Part shown: piece after piece, positions 36,431 to 50,379 of the stretch
Layout: every line of letters starts with the position of its first letter
Position numbering within the stretch: the first letter of the stretch is position 1
NCBI RefSeq assembly: GCF_051014685.1
Contig: NW_027478923.1
Coordinates: 124,001 to 188,000 of the forward strand
Direction: 5' to 3'
Source of the DNA: Ptiloglossa arizonensis
Lineage: Eukaryota; Arthropoda; Insecta; Hymenoptera; Colletidae
Length of the DNA stretch: 64,000 nt
Program-made: the position numbers and the translations under genes
The notes under the pieces: generated by a model
Told to the model about the DNA's origin: nothing
Database searches by the model: none
Seen by the model: the letters and a program-made list of their open reading frames with translations, nothing else

Positions 36431-36610
36431 GCCACTCTGGTTAAGCGTTTGGAGCAGCAGAATTGCGAATAATTTGTTCTCTTCTCAACCATTTCTTAGC
36501 TTCAAACTCCCATATGTCGCGAACGGATTGACCTAACCCAAAAATTCCTATTGCATTTGAAAGTAGAAACTCGCCCGATTACAACGGTGTGTGTATTTTT
36601 TCCCTAGGCC

Positions 36611-37670
36611 ATTCTGGTTAAGCGTTTGGAGCAGCAGAATTGCGAAAAATATGTTCTCTTCTCAACCATTTCTTGTCTTCAAACTCCCATATCTCGCGAA
36701 CGGATTGACCTAACCCAAAAATTCCTATTGCATTTGAAAGTAGAAACTCGCCCGATTACAAAGGTATGTGTATTTTTTCCTTAGGCCTTTCTGGTTAAGC
36801 GTTTGGAGCAGCAGAATTGCGAAAAATTTGTTCTCTTCTCAACCGTTTCTTAGCATCAAACTCCCATATCTCGCGAACGGATAGACCTAACCCAAAAATT
36901 CCTATTGCATTTGAAAGTAGAAACTCGCCCGATCACAACGGTACGTGCATTTTTTCTCTAGGCCATTCTGGTTAAGCGTTTGGAGCAGCAGAATTGCGAA
37001 AAATTTGTTCTCTTCTCAACCATTTCTTAGCTTCAAACTCTCATATCTCGCGAACGGATTGACCTAACCCAAAAATTCCTATTGCATCTGAAAGTAGAAA
37101 CTCGCACGATTACAACGGTACGGGTATTCTTCCCCTAGGCCATTCTGGTTAAGCGATTGAAGCAGCAGGAGTGCGAAAAATTTGTTGTCTTGTCAACCAT
37201 TTCTTAGCTTCAAAGTTCCATATCTCGCGAACGGATTGACCTAACCCAAAAATGCCTATTGTAACTGAAAGTAGAAGCTCGTCCGATTACAACGGTACGG
37301 GTATTTTTCCCCTAGGCCATTCTGGTTAAGCGATTGGAGCAGCAGAAGTGCGACAAATTTGTTGTCTTGTCAACCATTTCTTAGCTTCAAAGTCCCATAT
37401 CTCGCGAACGGATTGACCTAACCCAAAAATTCCTATTGTAACTGAAAGTAGAGACTCGTCCGATTACAACGGTATGGGTATTTTTCCCTAGGCCACTCTG
37501 GTTAAGCGTTTGGAGCAGCAGAAGTGCGAAAAATTTGTTGTCTTCTCAACCATTTCTTAGCTTCAATGTCCCATATCTCGCGAACGGATTGACCTAACCC
37601 AAAAATTCCTATTGCATCTGAAAGTTGATACTCGCCCGATTACAACGGTATGTGTATTTTTTCCCTGGGC
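36611..37670 (+). repeat. Block duplicated 16 monomers downstream (2832-bp offset)
   Basis: It matches 39443-40504. The offset is 2832 bp (16 x 177) at 'aaggtatgtg' (36761 and 39593) and has drifted by 2 bp at the shared 'gggctattctgg' (37668 and 40502), consistent with small indels. Both also match 27236-28010 over the first part. The right end carries the 'caatgtcccat ... gttgatact' unit. Confidence 0.8.
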
Positions 37671-37699
37671 TATTCTGGTTAAGCGTTTGGAGCAGCAGA

Positions 37700-39442
37700 A
37701 GTGCGAAAAATTTGTTGCCTTGTCAACCAGTTCTTAGCTTCAAACTCCCATATCTCGCGAACGGATTGACCTAACCCAAAAATTCCTATTGCATCTGAAA
37801 GTTGATACTCGCCCGATTACAACGGTATGTGTATTATTTCCCTGGGCCATTCTGGTTAAGCGTTTGGAGCAGCAGAAGTGCGAAAAATTTGTTGTCTTCT
37901 CAACCAGTTCTTAGCTTCAAACTCCCATATCTCGCGAACGGATTGACCTAACCCAAAAATTCCTGTTGCATCTGAAAGTAGAAACTCGCCCGATTACAAC
38001 GGTATGTGTATTTTTTTCCCTAGGCCATTCTGGTTAAGTGTTTGGAGCAGCAGAATTAGGAAAAATTTGTGGTCTTCTCAACCATTCCTTAGCTTCAATG
38101 TCCCATATCTCGCGAACGGATTGACTTAACCCAAAAATTCCTATTGCATCTGAAAGTTGATACTCGCCCGATTACAACGGTATGTGCATTTTTTCCCTGG
38201 GCCATTCTGGTTAAGCGTTTGGAGCAGCAGAAGTGCGAAAAATTTGTTGTCTTCTCAACCAGTTCCTAGCTTCAAACTCCCATATCTCGCGAACGGATTG
38301 ACCTAACCCAAAAATTCCTGTTGCATCTGAAAGTAGAAACTCGCCCGATAACAACGGTATGTGTATTTTTTTCCCTAGGCCATTCTGGTTAAGCGTTTGG
38401 AGCAGCAGAATTGCGAAAATTTTGTTCTCTTCTCAACCATTTCTTAGCTTCAAACTCCCATATCTCGCGAACGGATTGGCCTAACCCAAAACTTCCTATT
38501 GCATTTGAAAGTAGAAACTCGCCCGATTACAACGGTATGTGTATTTTTTCCCTAGGCCATTCTGGTTAAGCGTTTGGAGCAGCAGAATTGCGAAAAATAT
38601 GTTCTCTTCTCAACCATTTCTTAGCTTCAAACTCTCATATCTCGCGAACGGATGGGCCTAACCCTAAAATTCCTATTGCATTTGAAAGTAGAAACTCGCC
38701 CGATTACAACGGTACGTGTATTTTTCCCCTAGGCAATTCTGGTTAAGCGATTGGAGCAGCAAAAGTGCGAAAAATTTGTTGCCTTGTCAACCATTTCTTA
38801 GCTTCAAAGTTCCTTATCTCACGAACGGATTTACCTAACCCAAAAATTCCTATTGTAACTGAAAGTAGAAACTCGTCCGATTACAACGCTATGGGTATTT
38901 TTTCCCTAGGCCATTCTGGTTAAGCGTTTGGAGCAGCAGAAGTGCGAAAAATTTGTTGTCTTCTCAACCATTTCTTAGCTTCAATGTCCCATATCTCGCG
39001 AACGGATTGAACTAACCCAAAAATTCCTATTGCATCTGAATGTTGATACTCGCCCGATTACAACCGTATGTGTATTTTTTCCCTGGGCCATTCTGGTTAA
39101 GCGTTTGGAGCAGCAGAATTGCGAAAAATTTGTGGTCTTCTCAACCAGTTCTTAGCTTCAAACTCCCATATGTCGCGAACGGATTGACCTAACCCAAAAA
39201 TTCCTATTGCATTTGAAAGTAGAAACTCGCCCGATTACAACGGTACGTGTATTTTCTCTCTAGGCCATTCTGGTTAAGCGTTTGGAGCAGCAGAAGTGCG
39301 AAAAATTTGTTGTCTTCTCAACCATTCCTTAGCTTCAATTTCCCATATCTCGCGAACGGATTGAACTAACCCAAAAATTCCTATTGCATATGAAAGTAGA
39401 AACTCGCCCGATTACAACGGTGTGTGTATTTTTTCCCTAGGC
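37700..39442 (+). repeat. Mosaic segment; 37828-38525 recurs at 50380-51077
   Basis: 'gtgtattatttccctggg' at 37829 recurs at 50381, and unit order is shared for about 700 bp, 71 monomers apart. Private or rare variants include 'cagaattaggaaaa' near 38053, 'gataacaacgg' near 38347, 'aaaacttcctatt' near 38490 and 'ttatctcacgaacggatttacc' near 38814. The unit at about 38735-38910 is a K-type monomer ('gattggagcagcaaaag', 'ctcacgaacgg'). Confidence 0.72.
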
Positions 39443-39705
39443 CATTCTGGTTAAGCGTTTGGAGCAGCAGAATTGCGAAAAATATGTTCTCTTCTCAACC
39501 ATTTCTTGTCTTCAAACTCCCATATCTCGCGAACGGATTGACCTAACCCAAAAATTCCTATTGCATTTGAAAGTAGAAACTCGCCCGATTACAAAGGTAT
39601 GTGTATTTTTTCCTTAGGCCTTTCTGGTTAAGCGTTTGGAGCAGCAGAATTGCGAAAAATTTGTTCTCTTCTCAACCGTTTCTTAGCATCAAACTCCCAT
39701 ATCTC

Positions 39706-41331
39706 GCGAACGGATAGACCTAACCCAAAAATTCCTATTGCATTTGAAAGTAGAAACTCGCCCGATCACAACGGTACGTGCATTTTTTCTCTAGGCCATT
39801 CTGGTTAAGCGTTTGGAGCAGCAGAATTGCGAAAAATTTGTTCTCTTCTCAACCATTTCTTAGCTTCAAACTCTCATATCTCGCGAACGGATTGACCTAA
39901 CCCAAAAATTCCTATTGCATCTGAAAGTAGAAACTCGCACGATTACAACGGTACGGGTATTCTTCCCCTAGGCCATTCTGGTTAAGCGATTGAAGCAGCA
40001 GGAGTGCGAAAAACTTGTTGTCTTGTCAACCATTTCTTAGCTTCAAAGTTCCATATCTCGCGAACGGATTGACCTAACCCAAAAATGCCTATTGTAACTG
40101 AAAGTAGAAGCTCGTCCGATTACAACGGTACGGGTATTTTTCCCCTAGGCCATTCTGGTTAAGCGATTGGAGCAGCAGAAGTGCGACAAATTTGTTGTCT
40201 TGTCAACCATTTCTTAGCTTCAAAGTCCCATATCTCGCGAACGGATTGACCTAACCCAAAAATTCCTATTGTAACTGAAAGTAGAAACTCGTCCGATTAC
40301 AACGGTATGGGTATTTTTTCCCTAGGCCATTCTGGTTAAGCGTTTGGAGCAGCAGAAGTGCGAAAAATTTGTTGTCTTCTCAACCATTTCTTAGCTTCAA
40401 TGTCCCATATCTCGCGAACGGATTGACCTAACCCAAAAATTCCTATTGCATCTGAAAGTTGATACTCGCCCGATTACAACGGTATGTGTATTTTCTCCCT
40501 GGGCTATTCTGGTTAAGCGTTTGGAGCAGCAGAAGTGCGAAAAATTTGTTGTCTTCTCAACCAGTTCTTAGCTTCAAACTCACATATCTCGCGAACGGAT
40601 TGACCTAACCCAAAAATTCCTGTTGCATCTGAAAGTAGAAACTCGCCCGATTACAACGGTATGGGTATTTTTTCCCTAGGCCACTCTGGTTAAGCGTTTG
40701 GGGCAGCAGAAGTGCGAAAAATTTGTTGTCTTCTCAACCATTTCTTAGCTTCAAACTCCCATATGTCGCGAACGGATTGACCTAACCCAAAAATTCCTAT
40801 TGCATTTGAAAGTAGAACCTCGCCCGATTACAACGGTGTGTGTATTTTTTCCCTAGGCCACTCTGGTTAAGCGTTTGGAGCAGCAGAATTGCGAATAATT
40901 TGTTCTCTTCTCAACCATTTCTTAGCTTCAAACTCCCATATGTCGCGAACGGATTGACCTAACCCAAAAATTCCTATTGCATCTGAAAGTAGAAACTCGC
41001 CCGATTACAACTGTATGTGTATTTTTTCCCTAGGCCATTCTGGTTAAGCGTTTGGAGCAGCAGAATTGCGAAAAATTTGTTCTCTTCTCAACCATTTCTT
41101 AGCTTCAAACTCTCATATCTCGCGAACGGATTGACCTAACCCAAAAATTCCTATTGCATCTGAAAGTAGAAACTCGCCCGATTACAACGGTACGCGTATT
41201 CTTCCCCTAGGCCATTCTGGTTAAGCGATTGGAGCAGCAGGAGTGCGAAAAATTTGTTGTCTTGTCAACCATTTCTTAGCTTCAAAGTTCCATATCTCGC
41301 GAACGGATTGACCTAACCCAAAAATTCCTAT
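39706..41331 (+). repeat. Block shared with 48540-50164 (offset about 8.83 kb)
   Basis: Shared rare sites are 'cggatagacc', 'aactcgcacgatt', 'gattgaagcagcagg', 'aaaaatgcctattgtaac', 'gggctattctgg', 'gtagaacctcgccc' and 'caactgtatgtg'. One monomer differs strongly: at about 40680-40860 this copy has a 'ttggggcagcag' unit, while the copy at 49516 has an F unit. This suggests replacement by conversion in one of them. Confidence 0.8.
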
Positions 41332-41684
41332 TGCATCTGAAAGTTGATACTCGCCCGATTACAACCGTATGTGTATTTTTTCCCTGGGCCATTCTGGTTA
41401 AGCGTTTGGAGCAGCAGAAGTGCGAAAAATTTGTTGTCTTCTCAACCATTTCTTAGCTTCAATGTCCCATATCTCGCGAACGGATTGAACTAACCCAAAA
41501 ATTCCTATTGCATCTGAAAGTTGATACTCGCCCGATTACAACCGTATGTGTATTTTTCCCTGGGCCATTCTGGTTAAGCGTTTGGAGCAGCAGAAGTGCG
41601 AAAAATTTGTTGTCTTCTCAACCAGTTCCTAGCTTCAAACTCCCATATCTCGCGAACGGATTGACCTAACCCAAAAATTCCTGT

Positions 41685-44665
41685 TGCATCTGAAAGTTGA
41701 TACTCGCCCGATTACAACGGTATGTGCATTTTTTCCCTGGGCCATTCTGGTTAAGCGTTTGGAGCAGCAGAAGTGCGAAAAATTTGTTGTCTTCTCAACC
41801 AGTTCCTAGCTTCAAACTCCCATATCTCGCGAACGGATTGACCTAACCCAAAAATTCCTGTTGCATCTGAAAGTAGAAGCTCGCCCGATAACAACGGTAT
41901 GTGTATTTTCTCTCTAGGCCATTCTGGTTAAGCGTTTGGAGCAGCAGAAGTGCGAAAAATTTGTTGTCTTCTCAACCAATCCTTAGCTTCAATTTCCCAT
42001 ATCTCGCGAACGGATTGAACAAACCCAAAAATTCCTATTGCATCTGAAAGTAGAAACTCGCCCGATTACAACGGTACGTGTATTTTTCCCCTAGGCCATT
42101 CTGGTTAAGCGATTGGAGCAGCAAAAGTGCGAAAAATTTGTTGCCTTGTCAACCATTTCTTAGCTTCAATGTCCCTTATCTCACGAACGGATTGACCTAA
42201 CCCAAAAATTCCTATTGTAACTGAAAGTAGAAACTCGTCCGATTACAACGGTATGGGTATTTTTTCCCTAGGCCATTCTGGTTAAGCGTTTGGAGCAGCA
42301 GAAGTGCGAAAAATTTGTTGTCTTCTCAACCATTTCTTAGCTTCAATGTCCCATATCTCGCGAACGGATTGAACTAACCCAAAAATTCCTATTGCATCTG
42401 AAAGTTGATACTCGCCCGATTACAACCGTATGTGTATTTTTTCCCTGGGCCATTCTGGTTAAGCGTTTGGAGCAGCAGAAGTGCGAAAAATTTGTTGTCT
42501 TCTCAACCAGTTCCTAGCTTCAAACTCCCATATCTCGCGAACGGATTGAACTAACCCAAAAATTCCTATTGCATCTGAAAGTAGAAACTCGCCCGATTAC
42601 AACGGTATGTGAATTTTTTCCCTGGGCCATTCTGGTTAAGCGTTTGGAGCAGCAGAAGTGCGAAAAATTTGTTGTCTTCTCAACCAGTTCTTAGCTTCAA
42701 ACTCCCATATCTCGCGAACGGATTGACCTAACCCAAAAATTCCTGTTGCATCTGAAAGTAGAAACTCGCCCGATTACAACGGTATGTGTATTTTTTCCCT
42801 AGGCCATTCTGGTTAAGCGTTTGGAGCAGCAGAATTGCGAAAATTTTTTGCCTTCTCAACCATTTCTTGTCTTCAAACTCCCATATCTCGCAACGGATGA
42901 CCTAACCCAAAAATTCCTATTGCAATTGAAAGTAGAAACTCGCCCGATTACAACGGTGTGTGTATTTTTTCCCTAGGCCACTCTGGTTAAGCGTTTGGAG
43001 CAGCAGAATTGCGAATAATTTGTTCTCTTCTCAACCATTTCTTAGCTTCAAACTCCCATATGTCGCGAACGGATTGACCTAACCCAAAAATTCCTATTGT
43101 AACTGAAAGTAGAAACTCGTCCGATTACAACGGTATGGGTATTTTTTCCCTAGGCCATTCTGGTTAAGCGTTTGGAGCAGCAGAAGTGCGAAAAATTTGT
43201 TGTCTTCTCAACCATTTCTTAGCTTCAATGTCCCATATCTCGCGAACGGATTGAACTAACCCAAAAATTCCTATTGCATCTGAATGTTGATACTCGCCCG
43301 ATTACAACCGTATGTGTATTTTTTCCCTGGGCCATTCTGGTTAAGCGTTTGGAGCAGCAGAAGTGCGAAAAATTTGTGGTCTTCTCAACCAGTTCTTAGC
43401 TTCAAACTCCCATATCTCGCGAACGGATTGACATAACTCAAAAATTCCTGTTGCATCGGAAAGTAGAAACTCGCCCGATTACAACGGTGTGTGTATTTTT
43501 TCCCTAGGCCATTCTGGTTAAGCGTTTGGAGCAGCAGAAGTGCGAAAAATTTGTTGTCTTCTCAACCATTTCTTAGCTTCAATGTCCCATATCTCGCGAA
43601 CGGATTGAACTAACCCAAAAATTCCTATTGCATCTGAAAGTTGATACTCGCCCGATTACAACCGTATGTGTATTTTTTCCCTGGGCCATTCTGGTTAAGC
43701 GTTTGGAGCAGCAGAAGTGCGAAAAATTTGTTGTCTTCTCAACCATTTCTTAGCTTCAAACTCCCATATCTCGCGAACGGATTGACCTAACCCAAAAATT
43801 CCTGTTGCATCTGAAAGTAGAAACTCGCCCGATTACAACGGTATGTGTATTTTTTCCCTAGGCCATTCTGGTTAAGCGTTTGGAGCAGCAGAATTGCGAA
43901 AATTTTTTGCCTTCTCAACCATTTCTTGCCTTCAAACTCCCATATCTCGCAACGGATTGACCTAACCCAAAAATTCCTGTTGCATCTGAAAGTAGAAACT
44001 CGCCCGATTACAATGGTATGGGTATTTTTTCCCTAGGCCATTCTGGTTAAGCGTTTGGAGCAGCAGAAGTGCGAAAAATTTGTTGTCTTCTCAACCATTT
44101 CTTAGCTTCAATGTCCCATATCTCGCGAACGGATTGAACTAACCCAAAAATTCCTATTGCATCTGAAAGTTGATACTCGCCCGATTACAACCGTATGTGT
44201 ATTTTTTCCCTGGGCCATTCTGGTTAAGCGTTTGGAGCAGCAGAAGTGCGAAAAATTTGTTGTCTTCTCAAACATTTCTTAGCTTCAATGTCCCATATCT
44301 CGCGAACGGATTGAACTAACCCAAAAATTTCTATTGCATCTGAAAGTTGATACTCGCCCGATTACAACCGTATGTGTATTTTTTCCCTGGGCCATTCTGG
44401 TTAAGCGTTTGGAGCAGCAGAAGTGCGAAAAATTTGTGGTCTTCTCAACCAGTTCTTAGCTTCAAACTCCCATATCTCGCGAACGGATTTACCTAACCCA
44501 AAAATTCCTGTTGCATCTGAAAGTAGAAACTCGCCCGATTACAACGGTATGTGTATTTTCTCCCTAGGCCATTCTGGTTAAGCGTTTGGAGCAGCAGAAT
44601 TGCGAAAATTTTTTGCCTTCTCAACCATTTCTTGTCTTCAAACTCCCATATCTCGCAACGGATTG
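41685..44665 (+). repeat. 19-monomer tandem block, copy 1 (3356-bp period)
   Basis: Matches 45041-48021 at a constant 3356-bp offset with very few differences. I noted 'gaagctcgcccgata' against 'gaaactcgcccgata' near 41878 and 'cctaaccc' against 'cctaatcc' near 41855. It holds three F units (42804, 43863, 44569), a K unit near 42104, several 'ttgaactaaccc ... gttgatact ... ccgtatg' units, and the rare 'gaatgttgatact' and 'gcatcggaaag' sites. The constant offset means no indel has separated the copies, so this event looks recent. Confidence 0.9.
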
Positions 44666-45040
44666 ACCTAACCCAAAAATTCCTATTGCATTTGAAAGTA
44701 GAATCTCGCCCGATTACAACGGTGTGTGTATTTTTTCCCTAGGCCACTCTGGTTAAGCGTTTGGAGCAGCAGAATTGCGAATAATTTGTTCTCTTCTCAA
44801 CCATTTCTTAGCTTCAAACTCCCATATGTCGCGAACGGATTGACCTAACCCAAAAATTCCTATTGCATCTGAAAGTAGAAACTCGCCCGATTACAACGGT
44901 ACGTTTATTTTTTCCCTAGGCCATTCTGGTTAAGTGTTTGGAGCAGCAGAATTGCGAAAAATTTGTTGTCTTCTCAACCATTCCTTAGCTTCAATGTCCC
45001 ATATCTCGCGAACGGATTGACCTAACCCAAAAATTCCTAT

Positions 45041-48021
45041 TGCATCTGAAAGTTGATACTCGCCCGATTACAACGGTATGTGCATTTTTTCCCTGGGCCA
45101 TTCTGGTTAAGCGTTTGGAGCAGCAGAAGTGCGAAAAATTTGTTGTCTTCTCAACCAGTTCCTAGCTTCAAACTCCCATATCTCGCGAACGGATTGACCT
45201 AATCCAAAAATTCCTGTTGCATCTGAAAGTAGAAACTCGCCCGATAACAACGGTATGTGTATTTTCTCTCTAGGCCATTCTGGTTAAGCGTTTGGAGCAG
45301 CAGAAGTGCGAAAAATTTGTTGTCTTCTCAACCAATCCTTAGCTTCAATTTCCCATATCTCGCGAACGGATTGAACAAACCCAAAAATTCCTATTGCATC
45401 TGAAAGTAGAAACTCGCCCGATTACAACGGTACGTGTATTTTTCCCCTAGGCCATTCTGGTTAAGCGATTGGAGCAGCAAAAGTGCGAAAAATTTGTTGC
45501 CTTGTCAACCATTTCTTAGCTTCAATGTCCCTTATCTCACGAACGGATTGACCTAACCCAAAAATTCCTATTGTAACTGAAAGTAGAAACTCGTCCGATT
45601 ACAACGGTATGGGTATTTTTTCCCTAGGCCATTCTGGTTAAGCGTTTGGAGCAGCAGAAGTGCGAAAAATTTGTTGTCTTCTCAACCATTTCTTAGCTTC
45701 AATGTCCCATATCTCGCGAACGGATTGAACTAACCCAAAAATTCCTATTGCATCTGAAAGTTGATACTCGCCCGATTACAACCGTATGTGTATTTTTTCC
45801 CTGGGCCATTCTGGTTAAGCGTTTGGAGCAGCAGAAGTGCGAAAAATTTGTTGTCTTCTCAACCAGTTCCTAGCTTCAAACTCCCATATCTCGCGAACGG
45901 ATTGAACTAACCCAAAAATTCCTATTGCATCTGAAAGTAGAAACTCGCCCGATTACAACGGTATGTGAATTTTTTCCCTGGGCCATTCTGGTTAAGCGTT
46001 TGGAGCAGCAGAAGTGCGAAAAATTTGTTGTCTTCTCAACCAGTTCTTAGCTTCAAACTCCCATATCTCGCGAACGGATTGACCTAACCCAAAAATTCCT
46101 GTTGCATCTGAAAGTAGAAACTCGCCCGATTACAACGGTATGTGTATTTTTTCCCTAGGCCATTCTGGTTAAGCGTTTGGAGCAGCAGAATTGCGAAAAT
46201 TTTTTGCCTTCTCAACCATTTCTTGTCTTCAAACTCCCATATCTCGCAACGGATGACCTAACCCAAAAATTCCTATTGCAATTGAAAGTAGAAACTCGCC
46301 CGATTACAACGGTGTGTGTATTTTTTCCCTAGGCCACTCTGGTTAAGCGTTTGGAGCAGCAGAATTGCGAATAATTTGTTCTCTTCTCAACCATTTCTTA
46401 GCTTCAAACTCCCATATGTCGCGAACGGATTGACCTAACCCAAAAATTCCTATTGTAACTGAAAGTAGAAACTCGTCCGATTACAACGGTATGGGTATTT
46501 TTTCCCTAGGCCATTCTGGTTAAGCGTTTGGAGCAGCAGAAGTGCGAAAAATTTGTTGTCTTCTCAACCATTTCTTAGCTTCAATGTCCCATATCTCGCG
46601 AACGGATTGAACTAACCCAAAAATTCCTATTGCATCTGAATGTTGATACTCGCCCGATTACAACCGTATGTGTATTTTTTCCCTGGGCCATTCTGGTTAA
46701 GCGTTTGGAGCAGCAGAAGTGCGAAAAATTTGTGGTCTTCTCAACCAGTTCTTAGCTTCAAACTCCCATATCTCGCGAACGGATTGACATAACTCAAAAA
46801 TTCCTGTTGCATCGGAAAGTAGAAACTCGCCCGATTACAACGGTGTGTGTATTTTTTCCCTAGGCCATTCTGGTTAAGCGTTTGGAGCAGCAGAAGTGCG
46901 AAAAATTTGTTGTCTTCTCAACCATTTCTTAGCTTCAATGTCCCATATCTCGCGAACGGATTGAACTAACCCAAAAATTCCTATTGCATCTGAAAGTTGA
47001 TACTCGCCCGATTACAACCGTATGTGTATTTTTTCCCTGGGCCATTCTGGTTAAGCGTTTGGAGCAGCAGAAGTGCGAAAAATTTGTTGTCTTCTCAACC
47101 ATTTCTTAGCTTCAAACTCCCATATCTCGCGAACGGATTGACCTAACCCAAAAATTCCTGTTGCATCTGAAAGTAGAAACTCGCCCGATTACAACGGTAT
47201 GTGTATTTTTTCCCTAGGCCATTCTGGTTAAGCGTTTGGAGCAGCAGAATTGCGAAAATTTTTTGCCTTCTCAACCATTTCTTGCCTTCAAACTCCCATA
47301 TCTCGCAACGGATTGACCTAACCCAAAAATTCCTGTTGCATCTGAAAGTAGAAACTCGCCCGATTACAATGGTATGGGTATTTTTTCCCTAGGCCATTCT
47401 GGTTAAGCGTTTGGAGCAGCAGAAGTGCGAAAAATTTGTTGTCTTCTCAACCATTTCTTAGCTTCAATGTCCCATATCTCGCGAACGGATTGAACTAACC
47501 CAAAAATTCCTATTGCATCTGAAAGTTGATACTCGCCCGATTACAACCGTATGTGTATTTTTTCCCTGGGCCATTCTGGTTAAGCGTTTGGAGCAGCAGA
47601 AGTGCGAAAAATTTGTTGTCTTCTCAAACATTTCTTAGCTTCAATGTCCCATATCTCGCGAACGGATTGAACTAACCCAAAAATTTCTATTGCATCTGAA
47701 AGTTGATACTCGCCCGATTACAACCGTATGTGTATTTTTTCCCTGGGCCATTCTGGTTAAGCGTTTGGAGCAGCAGAAGTGCGAAAAATTTGTGGTCTTC
47801 TCAACCAGTTCTTAGCTTCAAACTCCCATATCTCGCGAACGGATTTACCTAACCCAAAAATTCCTGTTGCATCTGAAAGTAGAAACTCGCCCGATTACAA
47901 CGGTATGTGTATTTTCTCCCTAGGCCATTCTGGTTAAGCGTTTGGAGCAGCAGAATTGCGAAAATTTTTTGCCTTCTCAACCATTTCTTGTCTTCAAACT
48001 CCCATATCTCGCAACGGATTG
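45041..48021 (+). repeat. 19-monomer tandem block, copy 2
   Basis: Direct partner of 41685-44665 and directly continuous with it through the 44665-45041 spacer monomers. It ends near 48021, where 'ggattgacc' becomes 'ggattggcc'. The stretch at 48020-48490 then matches 51027-51497 (offset 3007 bp), sharing the private 'gcatttcaaagtag'. Confidence 0.9.
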
Positions 48022-48539
48022 GCCTAACCCAAAAATTCCTATTGCATTTCAAAGTAGAAACTCGCCCGATTACAACGGTACGTGTATTTTCTCTCTAGGC
48101 CATTCTGGTTAAGCGTTTGGAGCAGCAGAAGTGCGAAAAATTTGTTGTCTTCTCAACCATTTCTTAGCTTCAATGTCCCATATCTCGCGAACGGATTGAA
48201 CTAACCCAAAAATTCCTATTGCATCTGAAAGTTGATACTCGCCCGATTACAACCGTATGTGTATTTTCTCTCTAGGCCATTCTGGTTAAGCGTTTGGAGC
48301 AGCAGAAGTGCGAAAAATTTGTTGTCTTCTCAACCATTTCTTAGCTTCAATGTCCCATATCTCGCGAACGGATTGAACTAACCCAAAAATTCCTATTGCA
48401 TCTGAAAGTTGATACTCGCCCGATTACAACCGTATGTGTATTTTTTCCCTGGGCCATTCTGGTTAAGCGTTTGGAGCAGCAGAAGTGCGAAAAATTTGTG
48501 GTCTTCTCAACCAGTTCTTAGCTTCAAACACCCATATCT

Positions 48540-50164
48540 CGCGAACGGATAGACCTAACCCAAAAATTCCTATTGCACTTGAAAGTAGAAACTCGCCCGA
48601 TCACAACGGTACGTGCATTTTTTCTCTAGGCCATTCTGGTTAAGCGTTTGGAGCAGCAGAATTGCGAAAAATTTGTTCTCTTCTCAACCATTTCTTAGCT
48701 TCAAACTCTCATATCTCGCGAACGGATTGACCTAACCCAAAAATTCCTATTGCATCTGAAAGTAGAAACTCGCACGATTACAACGGTACGGGTATTCTTC
48801 CCCTAGGCCATTCTGGTTAAGCGATTGAAGCAGCAGGAGTGCGAAAAATTTGTTGTCTTGTCAACCATTTCTTAGCTTCAAAGTTCCATATCTCGCGAAC
48901 GGATTGACCTAACCCAAAAATGCCTATTGTAACTGAAAGTAGAAGCTCGTCCGATTACAACGGTACGGGTATTTTTCCCCTAGGCCATTCTGGTTAAGCG
49001 ATTGGAGCAGCAGAAGTGCGACAAATTTGTTGTCTTGTCAACCATTTCTAAGCTTCAAAGTCCCATATCTCGCGAACGGATTGACCTAACCCAAAAATTC
49101 CTATTGTAACTGAAAGTAGAAACTCGTCCGATTACAACGGTATGGGTATTTTTTCCCTAGGCCATTCTGGTTAAGCGTTTGGAGCAGCAGAAGTGCGAAA
49201 AATTTGTTGTCTTCTCAACCATTTCTTAGCTTCAATGTCCCATATCTCGCGAACGGATTGACCTAACCCAAAAATTCCTATTGCATCTGAAAGTTGATAC
49301 TCGCCCGATTACAACGGTATGTGTATTTTCTCCCTGGGCTATTCTGGTTAAGCGTTTGGAGCAGCAGAAGTGCGAAAAATTTGTTGTCTTCTCAACCAGT
49401 TCTTAGCTTCAAACTCACATATCTCGCGAACGGATTGACCTAACCCAAAAATTCCTGTTGCATCTGAAAGTAGAAACTCGCCCGATTACAACGGTATGTG
49501 TATTTTTTACCTAGGCCATTCTGGTTAAGCGTTTGGAGCAGCAGAATTGCGAAAATTATTTGCCTTCTCAACCATTTCTTGTCTTCAAACTCCCATATCT
49601 CGCAACGGATTGACCTAACCCAAAAATTCCTATTGCATTTGAAAGTAGAACCTCGCCCGATTACAACGGTGTGTGTATTTTTTCCCTAGGCCACTCTGGT
49701 TAAGCGTTTGGAGCAGCAGAATTGCGAATAATTTGTTCTCTTCTCAACCATTTCTTAGCTTCAAACTCCCATATGTCGCGAACGGATTGACCTAACCCAA
49801 AAATTCCTATTGCATCTGAAAGTAGAAACTCGCCCGATTACAACTGTATGTGCATTTTTTCCCTAGGCCATTCTGGTTAAGCGTTTGGAGCAGCAGAATT
49901 GCGAAAAATTTGTTCTCTTCTCAACCATTTCTTAGCTTCAAACTCTCATATCTCGCGAACGGATTGACCTAACCCAAAAATTCCTATTGCATCTGAAAGT
50001 AGAAACTCGCCCGATTACAACGGTACGGGTATTCTTCCCCTAGGCCATTCTGGTTAAGCGATTGGAGCAGCAGGAGTGCGAAAAATTTGTTGTCTTGTCA
50101 ACCATTTCTTAGCTTCAAAGTTCCATATCTCGCGAACGGATTGACCTAACCCAAAAATTCCTAT
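48540..50164 (+). repeat. Right copy of the 39706-41331 block
   Basis: Carries the same rare variants as 39706-41331 about 8.83 kb away. Later changes include 'caaacacccat' near 48526, 'gcacttgaaag' near 48575 and 'ttctaagcttc' near 49046. It contains the F unit at 49516 with the private 'aaaattatttgcc'. The left boundary falls inside a monomer whose left half is a 'gtggtcttctcaaccagttc' type. Confidence 0.8.
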
Positions 50165-50379
50165 TGTAACTGAAAGTAGAAGCTCGTCCGATTACAACGG
50201 TACGGGTATTTTTCCCCTAGGCCATTCTGGTTAAGCGATTGGAGCAGCAGAAGTGCGACAAATTTGTTGTCTTGTCAACCATTTCTTAGCTTCAAAGTCC
50301 CATATCTCGCGAACGGATTGACCTAACCCAAAAATTCCTATTGTAACTGAAAGTAGAGACTCGTCCGATTACAACGGTA

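Noticed and set aside
41685..48021. Treating the near-identical 3356-bp pair as a certain assembly error
   Set aside because: A few real differences separate the copies and a diverged third copy exists, so true duplication is plausible. Reads are needed to decide.
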